Shown in pieces: positions 12,016 through 25,440 of a stretch of DNA of 64,000 nucleotides; the first letter of the stretch is position 1; each line of letters begins with the position of its first letter. The position numbers and the translations under genes were made by a program. Source of the stretch: Punica granatum. Lineage: Eukaryota; Streptophyta; Magnoliopsida; Myrtales; Lythraceae. Location: NCBI RefSeq assembly GCF_007655135.1, contig NC_045133.1, positions 2,418,001-2,482,000 of the forward strand. The letters are read 5' to 3'. The notes under the pieces are model-generated. The model saw only the letters and a program-made list of their open reading frames with translations. It searched no databases and was not told the DNA's origin.

Positions 12016-15000
12016 CCCCCCGTGAAGAAGATGAAGAGCTTGGAGATCTTTTATACAGTTCATTCCATTGCTATGGCATTCCGTTGGTTTTCTTTTCCTT
12101 TTTATTAATCTATTTGATTTATATTCATTTTTCGTTTTCCTCCTCCGTTCCGTTTCCTAACGTCGTTGCGGCTGTACTGACGGCGTTTGTGGTACGGTCA
12201 CGGAAAATGATCATTTAATGGGGAGGGGTAGATTTGAATAAACAATACTTGTTTGGCGATCCCGATGAAAATTTCCAAATTTACTGCTTCCGAGGACAAA
12301 TGTTTGCCTTATCTCAGATATGTGTTTGTGTCCCCTCGATTTATTTTCTTATTGATTTATAAATTCATCCCCATTGACTTCTTTTCATTTCCAACTTGAC
12401 GTGCTGGGAAACATTAAATTTAAATTTAATTGGTCGAACCAAACCCCTCATATTTATTCAGAGATTTTTCGTTGCGTCGCTAATTAAAATATCGGGGCCA
12501 CATCGAATCGGATCGAATTTCTTGATATTTTGCTTTCGAACTATATACTTTATTATTTTTCGGTTTTGCCCCATACATGATTTATTAATGCTTCCGGCAA
12601 GTGAGTCTTGCGCGTACATCTTTATACGTGTTTCTCGAGAAGTGCCTTTGTGCTTGTAGCTTGCCAACAACGTCGTGAACAATTCGATGATGGTCGAGGC
12701 AAAATTCGGAAAATTAACTCTTTTTTATGAGAAAAATTAGGAATTGTAGATGTGCAAAGCAATATAGCAAAATTGTTTACTTGTGGCTTTAGCTTTTGGT
12801 CACCTAAGCCCAATAGTAGAGTTATGGGGACCCCTATCATTTTTCTCGATAAGTTATGGGGAGCCCTATCATATACTATAATACATATAGGTCTAATTGT
12901 CCCAAGTTGCAATTACCTTCCCAATATAGAAATGAAAAAAAAAAAAAAAGGAGATGCCCACTTGAACTCTTTAAAATTAATTGTACACCATATCTTTCTT
13001 CTTCTTATTTTTTAATGGGAAATTAAGCACACTATTTTATTGCTCATAACGTATATATGAGTAGTACCAATCAAAACGAAAGTTTTTCAACCCCTTTTCA
13101 TTGCAATCCTATTCGAAAAAAGGAAGAAAATTTTAATACAGATATTTATCGATTCCATTCTTTTTCTTTTTCTTTTTGGGGGTAAACATAGTTGTAAATT
13201 CAAATGGGGCCTAGTTCCTGCATGCGACGAGCAAGTATGTGTTTTCAACAGCAACACCGTCTTACCGTTGACAACTGACTCGAACAACCAACAAGAAAAA
13301 AAGAACTCACATATATGATATATCTACCGCAGGGCGATATAAATTAATAAATATATATATATATATATATAAAGCTAGGGCTGTAAGCAGTGAAGAACGC
13401 AAGTTAGATCTCATACGCATGCTTATGACCACACTAGCATCGATCCTCAGTACTGATAATTATGCAATATTTTTTATATATACCTTCACAGTTGGAAACC
13501 CATACCACCTCGAACGCGTGCCATAGCTAGAGCTGTACGAATACTAAAATATTTTTTTCAAATTGAGAGGAATGGACATAAGAAATTTTATCAAAATTCG
13601 AAATATTATATTTATGTAAAAAAAAAATTAAAGCAAGTATCAAAATTCTAGCGAGAGCGACCATTATCTCCAGCCCCTGTCGATCCGTCCCAGCACCTAG
13701 GGGTCACGTGAGTGGTAAAGAGGGAGAGAATGGTACTGATCGATCACATGTTGACTTAGACAGCAATATTAACATGTGGTTGACCTTTAACCTGCAGCAG
13801 AAGCTATGAGAGAGAGAGAGAGAGAGAGAATGCAGGGATATATTCAGTTCTATCAAAGAAGTGAAGCGATGACAAAGGATAAAACAACTTACCAGCTGAT
13901 GATTAGTGCACAGATCCCCATTATTACTTTAATCCATCCCAATTTATTCCCCACTCCACTGCATTAATTTTCTAGTTTGTCCCTTATTTTTTTGGATTAG
14001 ATTTAACTTGTATTGTGTATGGAGACAGAGAGAGAGAGAGGATGCTGGTAGAGGAAAGGTCACGTGCTGCATTGGGAGTCTAGCTATAAATCTAAATCTA
14101 AATCTAATCGGAAGTAGAAAATATAAGATCAATCTGGATTAATTTAAACGATTCAATACTTGTTTCTCTCAAGTAAAGATCTCATTTCTAAGTTTGTGAA
14201 TGAAAAAATCTAAACTATGAAAGATTTACTCTCTAATGAACCGACTTAGTTCGAGTTGGATTAGTCAATACTCATCGAATTTTTTAATATCAAAATACAC
14301 ATTAAAGAAAAGAAAAAATAATTAGTAGTAGTAATGATATCAATATTTTAGAGACCATCTCGTACTCTGTCCTGTCGAGGGGGAACTTTTAGCTGTTAGC
14401 GGCAAATGCGGAACCACTTTTCCTTTCCCCGCCTCTCATTCTCCTCCCCTTCGGCTTTCATTTACATGTGCGCCCCCCCCCCAAAATTACCATTAATCCT
14501 CCATTCTCTCTCACTCTCTTCACACCCTATCTTCTTTTTGCTAACCTCTGGGTATCTAATACAGGATATCGAGTTCGAATCTTATCGAGAAATTAAACGT
14601 CGCGGTTTCCGTAACCGGCTTGGCTGCTAATATAGTCCATTTTCGATCAACATATAGTGTAGAATGCTTTTGTCTTGCATGTCGGTTTGTAATTATATGC
14701 CATATTGAATGAAACTTTGCACCAATGTGTATTGTGTAATCAACTCTTCTATGGTTGGCCCAACAAAAAAGAAAAAGCATCTAATATAATGTTGCATGTT
14801 AATTATTCAAACAAGCAGGAACCATGTATATGTCCGTAGTTCGATTATTTTATTTTACAAGGTCACCACTACAAGTATGAAATGATATTGATCCGATATT
14901 TAAACATTTTTCGATCATGAAGTCATGTGTATTGATCCAAACATTTATAAAATTGATTATGTCTCGCATAAGAACTAGGGCAAATTTACAATTGTAAGGG

Positions 15001-15947
15001 TGGCCGGGGGATATTCGGAGCAAAGCTTCCTATTTGTCTACTATATATTTACTATTTATTATTAAGTATGCTTTCAGATGAAGAGTTATATATGTAGAGA
15101 TTGAGATTTTTTTTTCGGTGACGGAGTTTAAGATAAAATTGAAGCTATAAAAGACTTAATTTACATTATTAGTGACCTTAACGGCGTACTATCTGTATCT
15201 TTTTATTATTCTTTATATATGTTCATGGATCTCCTTTCACTTCAAAAAAAGAAAATTCTTTTTGGAATGACATTTTGAATAATTTAATTAAACATGATAG
15301 ATAATATAGTATAGCGGCATATTCTTGCCTATGAATCAAGAAATTTCGAATTAGATTTTTACCAATAAGATTATCAATACTCTTTTGTTTAGATTTTTAT
15401 TTTTTTTACTAAATGCAAGAACCTCATTCGTAATCGATATTTTTTTTTTCAATAGATACCTAAAAGATAATTTAATCATTCGTCAAAGAAAAGAAAGGAT
15501 GAGGTGAGGTGGAGACCCCATATGGAATTCACGTGTACCTTTTCTTCTCTCTCATATTAGGGCGCATCTCACATGCAGTGCTAAGGGGTTTAACACCACA
15601 TAAATCATATAATTAATCACCCCAAACCTATTTCTATATATCTATATGTACCCTTTTCTTTATTATATATATTTATATGTGATCCATCATGGGTTCCAAC
15701 TCTCGTTTGCCCTGTTATTATATCTCTATTTATTTTATATTATATTTCCCTAATCTCATTCACTATAAAGTATCTATATAAATATTTAATCTTTAAATTG
15801 ATTTAAAAAATGACGCATATTATCAAATAGTTAATGTTAAGAAGATGATCTGGCTCTTCCGACAATCATGGCGTGCATTCACACCCAGCGGTGCACGAAT
15901 ACAACGGAACAGCTTGGCTTCACAATATATATACCCTTTATACGTAC

Positions 15948-15978
<31 letters not shown>

Positions 15979-16465
15979 GTATATTGTTCGATTAAGATAA
16001 CAATCACCCATAATTAATTATATATACGTATATGTGTGGATATATGCATACGTATATAAACTTGATCTCCCTTAGTGTGTACATATATATATATATATGT
16101 ATGTATGAGTTGAAAATTAGAGAAATTTTTAAATGATTTATCTCGATAATGTGGTGAGGAAGAACCATAGGATTTTTTGCAATTAGTAACAATAATGATA
16201 ATCCCACGTGTGATTAATCTAGTTTAGGAATTTCTTGTACTGATTGACTTTTCCTAATGTCACATGGTGATGTGAGATCATAAAAGACTTTCCCTGAAAT
16301 TTAGAAGCACAGGACTATCCGGTCACTAGTATACATATATATATGTGTATAAAATTGTAATCAATGCATTAAATTAGGGTAAAAAAGAAAATGTCAAAAT
16401 AATACGGGGTTAAAGTGGTAAACTATTTACTAATTTATATCTTAATATGCTATATTTATATTACA

Positions 16466-16643
16466 AAGAAAATGTTCAAAAATCGTATGAAAAATATTTG
16501 AATTACTTCATTATCATATCGTTAACAAATAAAAATATATTCATCATTTTAAGAAAATATTAAAAATATATGAAAAATATTTTAATCAATTATTATCATA
16601 TCGTTAACAAATAAATATGCTCATTATTTTAAGAAAATAAATA
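16466..16643. repeat. Two-copy diverged tandem repeat
   Basis: Two adjacent units of about 80-90 bases share ATGAAAAATATTT, then ATTATCATATCGTTAACAAA, then a segment ending TTTTAAGAAAAT. The first copy ends near 16558 and the second near 16640. It is AT-rich and non-coding. Confidence 0.7.
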
Positions 16644-17692
16644 ATTATTTATAGTTATATAGACTTAAAATTAGTTTAAAATAAAGCATTATAGCTAATC
16701 TTATAAAAGTTTAATTAAGTAAAACTCTCATCCAAATGACTGGGTCAATTTACCTAAAAGTGTTCAAATTTATAAAACTTAATATATGGAAATATTAGTT
16801 ATAATAAAGGCTATAAGCAAATAATGATGTTTAAAAGGTTGATAGACTATAAGTTTTTTATTCTTTTATAAAATAAAGCTAACGACCATATCTAAAAATA
16901 TTCAAATTTTAGATTAGTTTTTTCTTGGAAATTAATCTGATAGTTGTAATGTTATATATATATATATATAGTAGATATATATTACATGAATTCCTTGTTT
17001 AAGAATTTTTTATATATATATTTAATATATATTCATCTATTACAAGTTTGAATTTACTGTATAATTTTTTACATGCTAGTAAATTGTAAATTCAAATTAA
17101 TTATTATTTTTATATTTACTTTAATAATAAAATTTTCTTTATAAAATCTATGCGACACACCGGTTCGGTAAAGTATTATATATATATATATATATATTAA
17201 AAAGACTTCGCTAGCTAGTCATTGTACTTGTCCCCTCCCCTCCTAAATAATTGATCTCAAGATCGGCTCCTCTCATAAGGACCAAAACTAGAAGGTCTTG
17301 ACCTCAATCATTCCTAGATACCAAAGTCGATTCGGGAGATACTGCTCAGAAACTCGATTTGTCATTTGCTAGATCGATCATGTACTAACATATATATGAC
17401 CAAACTTAGGGATCATGAAGAGAGTACTATAAGACACAGTGCATGTATGAAATGCTATATGAGGTCGTTTTTATCTCCGGATCAAACATACGTGTGTCGA
17501 AAAATAGACGCATGAAGAGAAACGCAGTTAATTTCTCGCACTAAACAAGTCACTGCTCTCAACAGGAATTTCATCTGCTCTATAATTTTAACAGATCTCA
17601 AGCGAGCATCATCCAAGGAATTTGAATTACTGTAAATATTCTTATAGCATGCGATAATCTATGTAAATAATTATATGTATATTAGTATATAT

Positions 17693-17733
<41 letters not shown>
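17693..17733. repeat. 41-base G homopolymer
   Basis: There are forty-one consecutive G residues, followed by TTTGTGGCGGGGGGG. No coding context. It could form G-quadruplexes, or the length could be a sequencing or assembly artefact. Confidence 0.9.
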
Positions 17734-17735
<2 letters not shown>

Positions 17736-19199
17736 TGTGGCGGGGGGGCCATCACTCACGTGCATGAAACCGAAATTAAATTAAGAGTTACGTGAAGGGT
17801 GGATGGGGACTCTCTTCTACTTTGATGGGCCAACCACCCTACCCTACGCATATGGCCCACAGGTCGGGTCCCCCAAGCCCAATGTCACCATTCAAATTTG
17901 TTATTTTCCATCAATTTCCATCCCTTCAAATCACTTCCTCTTTCTCAATTCCTATTCTTCTTTAACGTATTGGGGCAAATCTATGCTTATAAGCATCGCC
18001 ATTAGTCACATGATGTATTTATCTAATCCTTCCCCCCATAAACATCTAGCTCTTTAAATAGGCCATAATCTCGAGACATAAGTTCGCAAAAAGACACAGT
18101 CGGACTGTTACACATAGGATGTATAAAATTCAACTATAATCACGTGGCTTGCTTAATAGATCTTCATATGATGTAACCTTTAAAGGTAGAGAATGATTTT
18201 ATGAATTGAATCACTTATTCAATTATCCAAGAACGGATATAGAAATTTAATTATTGGGGTGAAATTAAAGGAAGATAAAGAAAATTAAAGTCATAAAGTT
18301 AAGAGGAGCGAGAGATTTTTCGGTGATCCTACCTTGTCACGTGACGTGAGGAAACTCTAATTATATTGCAATAAATAGAATAATGAATATTAATCACTCG
18401 ATTAATTGTGATAAATATTTTTAATAAAATAATTTTATTAATACTTTCTCACCACATCATTGTGAGGAATGACCATTTAAAATTTTCTCCACCCACCCAT
18501 CCCCAACCCCCTCCGACGATCCGTCCCTCCATTTATCTGTATAATAAAGATAATATAGATACCATTATTTCTTGGTTATGATTTTAATAGAGAAATTAAG
18601 CCCGTTAGTCAACCATGTTTTATTAATTATATTCTCGAGCAATTTTAAGAGATGAAACTCATAGACTGCATGCATTGGACCACTTGCGCGAAAAGAAACA
18701 TGTGTTTTTGGCCCAGAAAATCAATTCCAAATAATAATAATAACAATAATAATAGCAACAATAACAATAATAATATATTGAGTCTGGAGTGCCGATAATA
18801 AATTAATTAGCTTATGTAAAATAATGTTAAGTAGATATGCTCTGGGGTTTGTTAAGTATATATTAGACTAGCTTATTTTTTCCCCCCCTTTCGGAGGGGC
18901 AGATAACACTCATAATAGACTAGATCTCGTTTTCATTAAGGACGTGTTAAGATGAGGATAATGTTGATTACATCTTGATAATCTAAGTCGAGTCTCAAAG
19001 AGTGTAAAATCGTCCTTTTCCTCTCGAATCGTAATTCATGGCAGCAATAGAGATTCATAGACCCAGTAAAAATATAAGAGCCTCGTAACCCGAAATTTCT
19101 TTGTTAGAGTACCACAAATTAGGATCAAGCGGTGAGTGTTTTTACACTAAACCTTTTTTCTTTCTGGAACGTGATATTTATGTCAATAAACATGGTAAT

Positions 19200-20325
19200 G
19201 AATTCATGCAATGAATGAAGAGTTGGTTACGATAGAAAAGAATAAGACCTAGGAGTTACTGGAGAAGCCTAAAGGCAAAAAATATCGTTGGGCTAAAGTA
19301 GGTTTTCAGAACTAAACTTAATCCCGATGGCTCAGTAAACAAGTATAAGGCCAGGTTGGTGGTAAAAACTAAAAGGTTATGCACATGTTTGGGAGTAGAT
19401 TTCTCTGAAACATTTGCACATGTAGCAAGGCTAGATATGATCAGATTAATCATTGCCTTAGCAGCTCAGAAGGGTTAGAAGGTATATCAACTAGAAGTCA
19501 AATCTGCATTTCTGAATGGAGTGTTACTTGAAAGATTTGTGTTGAGCAACCAGAGGGATTCATCATACCGGGTTAGAAGGAAAAAGGTCTATATGATGAA
19601 GAAGGCTCTATATGTCTTGAAGCAAGCTCCTAGAGCATAGTATAGCAAGATTGATGGGCATTTGTTGAGTCTCGGATTTGAGAAAAGCCTGAGTGAGTCC
19701 ACTTTGTATGTTACGCGGTTGAATTCTAACTTGGTTATTGTATATCTCTATGTGGATGACTTGCTGGTGACATGAGTTAATGAGGCTCATATCACTGCTT
19801 TCAAGCGGGATATGATGAAGATATTCGAAATGACTGATTTGAGTGAGATGTCTTATTTTCTTGACATGAAGATCATACAAGCTCATAATGAGATCTTTAT
19901 ATGTCAAAGAAAGTACTTGAAGGAGATCTTGAAGAGATTTGGTATGGAGAAGTGCAAAAGTGTGAGTATTCCAATGGGTAAGAAAGAAGTTGCAGAAGAA
20001 TGATGGTTTCTGTAGAAGAAGGTCTTTACATGAGCTTAATTGGTTGCCTAATGTATCTCAGTGCAACTAGGCCAGATATCATGTTCCCTATAAGTGTCTT
20101 GTCTAGATTCTTTAATTGTGCAAGTGAGTTGCATATGGTAGCTACAAAAAGGGTTCTGAAGTACTTGAAGGAAACTACAAAGTTCAGGATTTTAAGTTAC
20201 AGGGGTATTCTGGCAGTGATTAGGCTAGATCAGTGGAAGACATGAGAAGTACTTTTGATTACTGCATCACATTTGGATGCACATGTTTTTCGTGGTGTTC
20301 AAAGCTCATTGCTGCAAAATCTTGA
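19200..20325 (+). mobile_element. Degenerate Ty1-copia retrotransposon fragment (RT to RNase H)
   Basis: Conceptual translation across stops and frameshifts follows a copia pol: MNEELVTIEKN near 19213, then KPKGKKYRW, LALDVKSAFLNG-like text (YQLEVKSAFLNG) near 19490, KKALYVLKQAPRA near 19605, and the reverse transcriptase active-site box LYVDDLLVT near 19750. Downstream are LDMKIIQ and QRKYLKEILKRFGM (19860-19945), MSLIGCLMYLSATRPDI (20030-20080) and an RNase H-like VEDMRSTFDYCITFG near 20235. Multiple in-frame stops show it is dead. No LTRs, gag or integrase were recognised on either side, so it is a truncated relic. Confidence 0.9.
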
Positions 20326-21594
20326 ATTTTTTGAAGTCAGCTCTCGTGAAGATTTTTGCGATTCTGCTGTTGAGAGATAGTGATGTATAAATTATTAATT
20401 CTTCAATTATGATTCACGAATATATGAAAATTGGGGCCTCGCGACTTTCTGAATAATTTTACATTATGAGAGGATTATTAATTATTAAATGACTCTTTAA
20501 TGGATAGAGCCATTGGATTAGCTGTTCGAGAGTTAGCTTTTCTGCCAAGACTCTTAACAACAAAGTTAAGAGTCTAATTAAAAACACTCAAGCATAAAAA
20601 GGCATCTCTGTGTAAATGAAGAATTATTTAATCTCATTTGATTATATAAAAGGAATTTATATAATATATATTATAATATTCCTCGAGGGCGTGAAATTTC
20701 TACCCCTAATATAATATCTACTCCTGCTAAAATAATTGAGATTCCAAATAATATAAAAGGAATACAACATATATAGGTTCATGAACAAAAGATATGCGAC
20801 TCAAAAGCGATCACCGCATAATTCTTATATGTATTTTTTTTTCTTTCTTCTTCTTTTCGTTGGTATAAATATGTAAAAGAAATAAATTAATTATGCCAAT
20901 CGATCACCGGTCAGGGATAAATTTACTCTACGTATAATACGGTCAGAATTTCACTCTTTTCTTTTACATTATGGTGTGTTACAATATGTTCTAAAATTTT
21001 CTACAAAATAATCGAATTTGAAGGTGCATGAACATTAATTGAAAACATTTGAGATTTTATGAAGACTTCTGAAGAATCAACTAAGCTGTTCATTCGGCGG
21101 TGCCATTGAAATTTAATTTATTAGCAAAAATTTGCGAAATTAAATTAAGAATATAATTACTGAGTTTGGCATGATTGTACAAGAAAAGACACGCAGGGGA
21201 CAAGGTAAGCTCCATGGGAAGAAGCAAAAGGAAAGGCCCGGAAATAGCGCAACCCTAAGAGCAAAAGAATCATTAGGTGTCATGGCCTTTAAATCAATTA
21301 ATTAATTAGTCAGTTAATTTTTATTAAATTGGACGAATAAACAAATTTATTAATTAATTGGACAAGATAAATAAAATTAAAAGAATAGAGGTGGGGACAT
21401 TGTTTTTATTAGTAGCCAAAGTGTGCTGTAGCAGTGGACATTCTCTTCCTAAGGAATCCGCTTAGGGATCAGTTAACTAATGCTTTCTTTTACGCGTCTA
21501 ATTCGGATTATTATTATATTTCCGCACTCCACCCGATTTGTTTATTTTCCTATAAATAATAAATTACTTATCGCGTACGGCTTCGATGCCATGG

Positions 21595-21595
<1 letters not shown>

Positions 21596-21639
<44 letters not shown>
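21596..21639. repeat. (TTA)n microsatellite
   Basis: About fourteen TTA units in a row with no interruption. Non-coding. Confidence 0.95.
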
Positions 21640-23074
21640 ACACCTTCAATTTGATTATGAAGCGAATTGATATGGAAAAAGAGAACCTCAAAAATGAAAA
21701 TAGTAAAGGCGTTCCATTTTACAACGGTACTACTACTAGTAAACGAGAATATTAAGCATACATTTTAATGTTTTTCCCGACTACAAGGGAGAAGTTGCAC
21801 CTAACAAGAATTGAGTACTCGAAAAATGAAGAGACCTCGAAATTTTACTATGAAATTTGGATCCGAAAAATCTCTTGATTTGGATATTAGGACCACTGTC
21901 GTTGCACCACCTCGGCAAATTATTGCAATTAATTATCCTTGACAAAGAGAAAATTGTGTTTATTAATTTTTTCAATATATATCAGTCGATATCAGAAAGT
22001 TCAGATAATCTAATTAATTTAGATTTTTAGATTTTGAGCTGGATCTGCCTAATGGAGTAGAATTTGTGCAATTGTGGATTTCTTTTCATAAGACTGGAAT
22101 TTTTTATAACTTCACTTAAGGGAAAGAGACACCGAACCATGTCAACCAATGTATTTGGGCTTATGTTAATTTTATTTTAGTGAATTAATTGGGAGCATTA
22201 AAGGGGGGAGGAAAACAAAATGATATAATGATGGAGGGGGGAAAAGACTTGGGATGGGGTGGGACGCGTGTCGAGGAGACCGTGGAATTCGCGGCGCGTC
22301 ACGTGATGGAAACTGTCTGCCTACCACATCGTTCCCCCGCCTCGCCAATCACGTGGCCAACTCACGGCATGGGCCCCATCCCCCACCCCCCCTCCCCCTC
22401 CACTCCAAAATACGCTATCACCCCGCCCTTTTTATCCTCTTTCTTGCTTTCCTCAATACAAATAAAGTGTTAAAATTAATTCATCATCTGATAAAAAAAT
22501 TTAAATAATCAGCCAAAATTTCAATTAATTATTTAGTAGGGGCAACAGAAAAGCAAAAGGGCAAAAAAGAAAAAAAAATACTGCTACCCGACTTTAAAAA
22601 TTAAAAGAATTAAATTATGTCACCTTTTATTTTCTAGAAAATTCTACGGTCACCTCAGAGATCGTCTCGATTCTTCAGGGGTTATCGTCATTCGATCGAA
22701 ATAAAAGTGATTATCACTAAATTTATTTCAAATGAGGATCCTCAAATCTTAAATGTAAATAATCACGACTTTCATTTTGGTAAAGAAGAAAATGGGGGAA
22801 ACAAAAATTGGACAAGAAAAGACTGCAACCGGAAAGGTGGAGGGGAGTGGAAGGGGACAACCGGAGGAAGTGGGCAATTTGACCGCATCGCACCGGGGCT
22901 CCTCCGCAATAATGCAGCCACGTGTAAAATAGGGGGGAACGGCAAAAAATAGACCAAAACCCCATGAGTTAGCTCAAACATTTAATTCACATATTTTCTT
23001 TCCTCGAAATTAAATTTGTTTCACCCCGTCTTCTCGAATTTTATCGAATTTACTTTTTTTTTTGAATAAAAAGG

Positions 23075-23372
23075 TTAGGTCGGATTATTAGTTCGCTATA
23101 ACTGTCCCAACTAAGGAAACCTAACCGTCACGAAATGTTCATTTCTCCATAGCTCGCTAAAACTTTAGCTCAACTCGGTCACCGCAGTTCCATCAACACA
23201 CTAGTAAATTAAATTCAAGGCCCACTAGATCAAGCATTATGGGTCGGTTACCGCCATCCCATAATACACCCCACATAGTAGCGAGCTCTGCATCCTCAGT
23301 GAGGTTCGAACTCGTGATGTTCAAGTGGAGCGCTTAATTCTTAACCACTAGATCATCGTGTTGGTGGTTTTA
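23075..23372 (-). mobile_element. tRNA-like SINE-type retroposon (candidate)
   Basis: On the minus strand the unit starts CCACCAACACGATGATCTAG and has an A-box-like TCTAGTGGTTAAG. About 40 bases later comes a B-box-like GAGTTCGAACCTC, the internal Pol III promoter layout of tRNA-derived SINEs. The body runs on to about 23075, where the plus strand has a T-rich stretch. Neither a target-site duplication nor a 3' tail could be fixed, so the class is tentative. Confidence 0.45.
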
Positions 23373-23517
23373 TCGAATTTACTTAACCAATCGCATTACG
23401 CAGTATTCGTATTGTGGGATAGGCAAAAAGTACGCTGCTCATGCTTAAACTTTTTGCCGTATGTTTTCTTGATGATGTGCGCTAAGGCTTTTGGTTCGTC
23501 TTTTTTCATCTTTGCAC

Positions 23518-23669
23518 GTGGTTTCTTCTTGAATTGGAATATACAGTTGCGTGATATGCAGAGAAATTCGATAATTTTCAGATTGGAAGGGGGCGCGTGG
23601 TTTCTTTTTGAGTTGAAATATACAGTCGCGACATGCGTAGAGAAATTCGATAATTTTCCGATTGGAAGA
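23518..23669. repeat. Two-copy tandem repeat, 77-base period
   Basis: Both units read GTGGTTTCTT(C/T)TTGA(A/G)TTG, then AATATACAGT, then GAGAAATTCGATAATTTTC and GATTGGAAG. The second copy begins 77-78 bases after the first. The copies differ at few positions, so the duplication is fairly recent. Confidence 0.85.
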
Positions 23670-25103
23670 GGAGGAGGTGGTGGTGCTCAGTGGGAGGAGA
23701 AGGCTGAAGTGACGGGTCTCTCTCAAAGACAATAAACGCAGCGCACGTGAGCTGAGGCGGCAGCTGCTCACGTGCGCCCATATCCTGCCGCTCTCTGCCT
23801 TGCCGGCCCGCGTGCGGTGGGGACCTCCTCCCCACCCCCCCTCCTTCCGTCCGTCTGTCTCTCTCCACAGACGTTCCGTTTCATTCTTAACGACGTCATG
23901 AGCCGTTAACGTTATTAACGGCGACGTCTTGTCCGGTGGGGGCTGCTTGTTCGCGGGTGCAGGGCGCCCACTGAAATGACCAAACAGCCCTTGGATCATT
24001 CGTTCGTTTTAGCATTCAAATCAATTCAACCTCGGAACATTGTCAATGGGTTGGTTTAACTAAATCCCATCTTATTACCAAAATTACTACCATTTGCGCA
24101 GCTCGGCTGTAAAAAATAATCGAGTATGCATAACTTTAAGTATGGTAGAGGATTGGTGTATTTTTGTCCGATATCATCCAAGATTTAAATACGGTTCAAC
24201 CAACATATATTAATATAAAATGTACGTAATTTTCTATAGTCAGATGATTGGATGAACAATTGAGTTTGTGCACGTGATTTTTATGGCATGACAAGATGCA
24301 AATGGAAGGTCAAGAACGTGATGGAATAAAGACCCACCGTAATGCACCCACAATAAGAAGGAGGAGAAAGGGCCAATGAGTATGACTGATTATGTACATA
24401 TAGAAGAAGGGAAAGCGACTGCAGTATGCTTTTTTTTTTTTCCTGAGAATCATAGTAATATCCTAAAATTTAAGAAGTTTCGATTAATTTAGTTTAAATT
24501 ACGTGTGCTCATTAAGGGTAAGAATTCGATGTAAAAATTTTCTATTCACGAAATTCGAATTAAAATCTTAATTAATAAGAATAAATATTGAACTGCTTGA
24601 ATCAACCGATGATTGTCTTGATGACCGTTTTGCCTTAGTGGCCATGTCGTTTTTGTGGCTATGATCTGTTGCGGCCATGAAAGTGCCAAGTCGCAATATA
24701 AAACGCATCTCAAATTGGAATCGTTTTCACTTTATAGACTTGCCTTAACCTATAGAACCTATCAGTTCAATTATTTAATCCAAAAATAAATAGAAAAAAT
24801 AAATTTTCATGCCTAGAAGTTTGAGCTTGAAAGAGAAATGTGGATCATATGACATGGATAATGTCGCTTAGATTTAGCAATAAAAAGAGAAGACATAATT
24901 AAGGGGCATTATGTGGTAACTTAAATAGTTATCATGTCTTATATCACGCTGTCCATTTGGTATGATTATTATTTTTTTCGATAATGTGATATGATTATTA
25001 TTAATCTATTGACCAACTTGTCATTGCATGCTGTTAATCATGTAACACTGCACAGTCATGGACGAAAATTAATCGCTCGATGATTAATGCTTTTTTTATT
25101 TAT

Positions 25104-25440
25104 TAAATTATATTTTACTTAACTTAACTTAACTTTATTTTTTTCTTCATTCAATAATACAATCATGACTTTTATATTTTTAATTAATTTAATAATAAAT
25201 TCTCTTACATATTTTTTTCTTAATAATTATTATAATAAATTTTTTGATACTAAATTCTCTAAATTATTCATTATTTTTTCGTCAATTCAACGACACAATC
25301 ATTATTATTTTTATCTTCCTTTTTCTTCTTCAATTTAATAATCAATTCTCTCGCGTACTTTTTTTCAACCACAATTACTATTAATTTTTTAATAATAAAT
25401 TCTCTCAACTATTTTTGTTTTCATCCCGTGAAGTTAAGTA
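25104..25440. repeat. AT-rich MITE-like relic
   Basis: The composition and motif set (TCAATTCAACGACACAATCATT, AATAATAAATTCTCT, TTTTTCTTCAATTT) match the blocks at 26770-27065 and 57815-58120. Termini here are not clear, so it is called only as a likely family member. Confidence 0.35.

Larger units (their letters stand above)
12219..19195. other. Gene-free AT-rich intergenic DNA
   Basis: I find no supported gene in these 7 kb. The sequence is AT-rich with short TA runs (near 13350-13370, 15950-15966, 16080-16098, 16958-16970 and 17180-17197), GA runs near 13808-13828 and 14026-14040, an AAT/AAC-rich patch near 18730-18775, and the G homopolymer listed separately. Open frames here are short and low-complexity, and they lack splice context or recognisable motifs. 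Confidence 0.6.

Noticed and set aside
11431..12218. Plus-strand frames upstream of the BIM1-like gene
   Set aside because: They translate the promoter/leader repeats and the CT microsatellite (Ser-Leu runs). Not coding.
22189..22965. Plus- and minus-strand short frames
   Set aside because: Low-complexity Gly-rich or Pro-rich translations without splice sites or family resemblance.
23445..23999. 184-codon minus-strand open frame
   Set aside because: It runs across the 77-base tandem repeat and low-complexity GC-rich DNA, has no recognisable motif, and overlaps other open frames on both strands.
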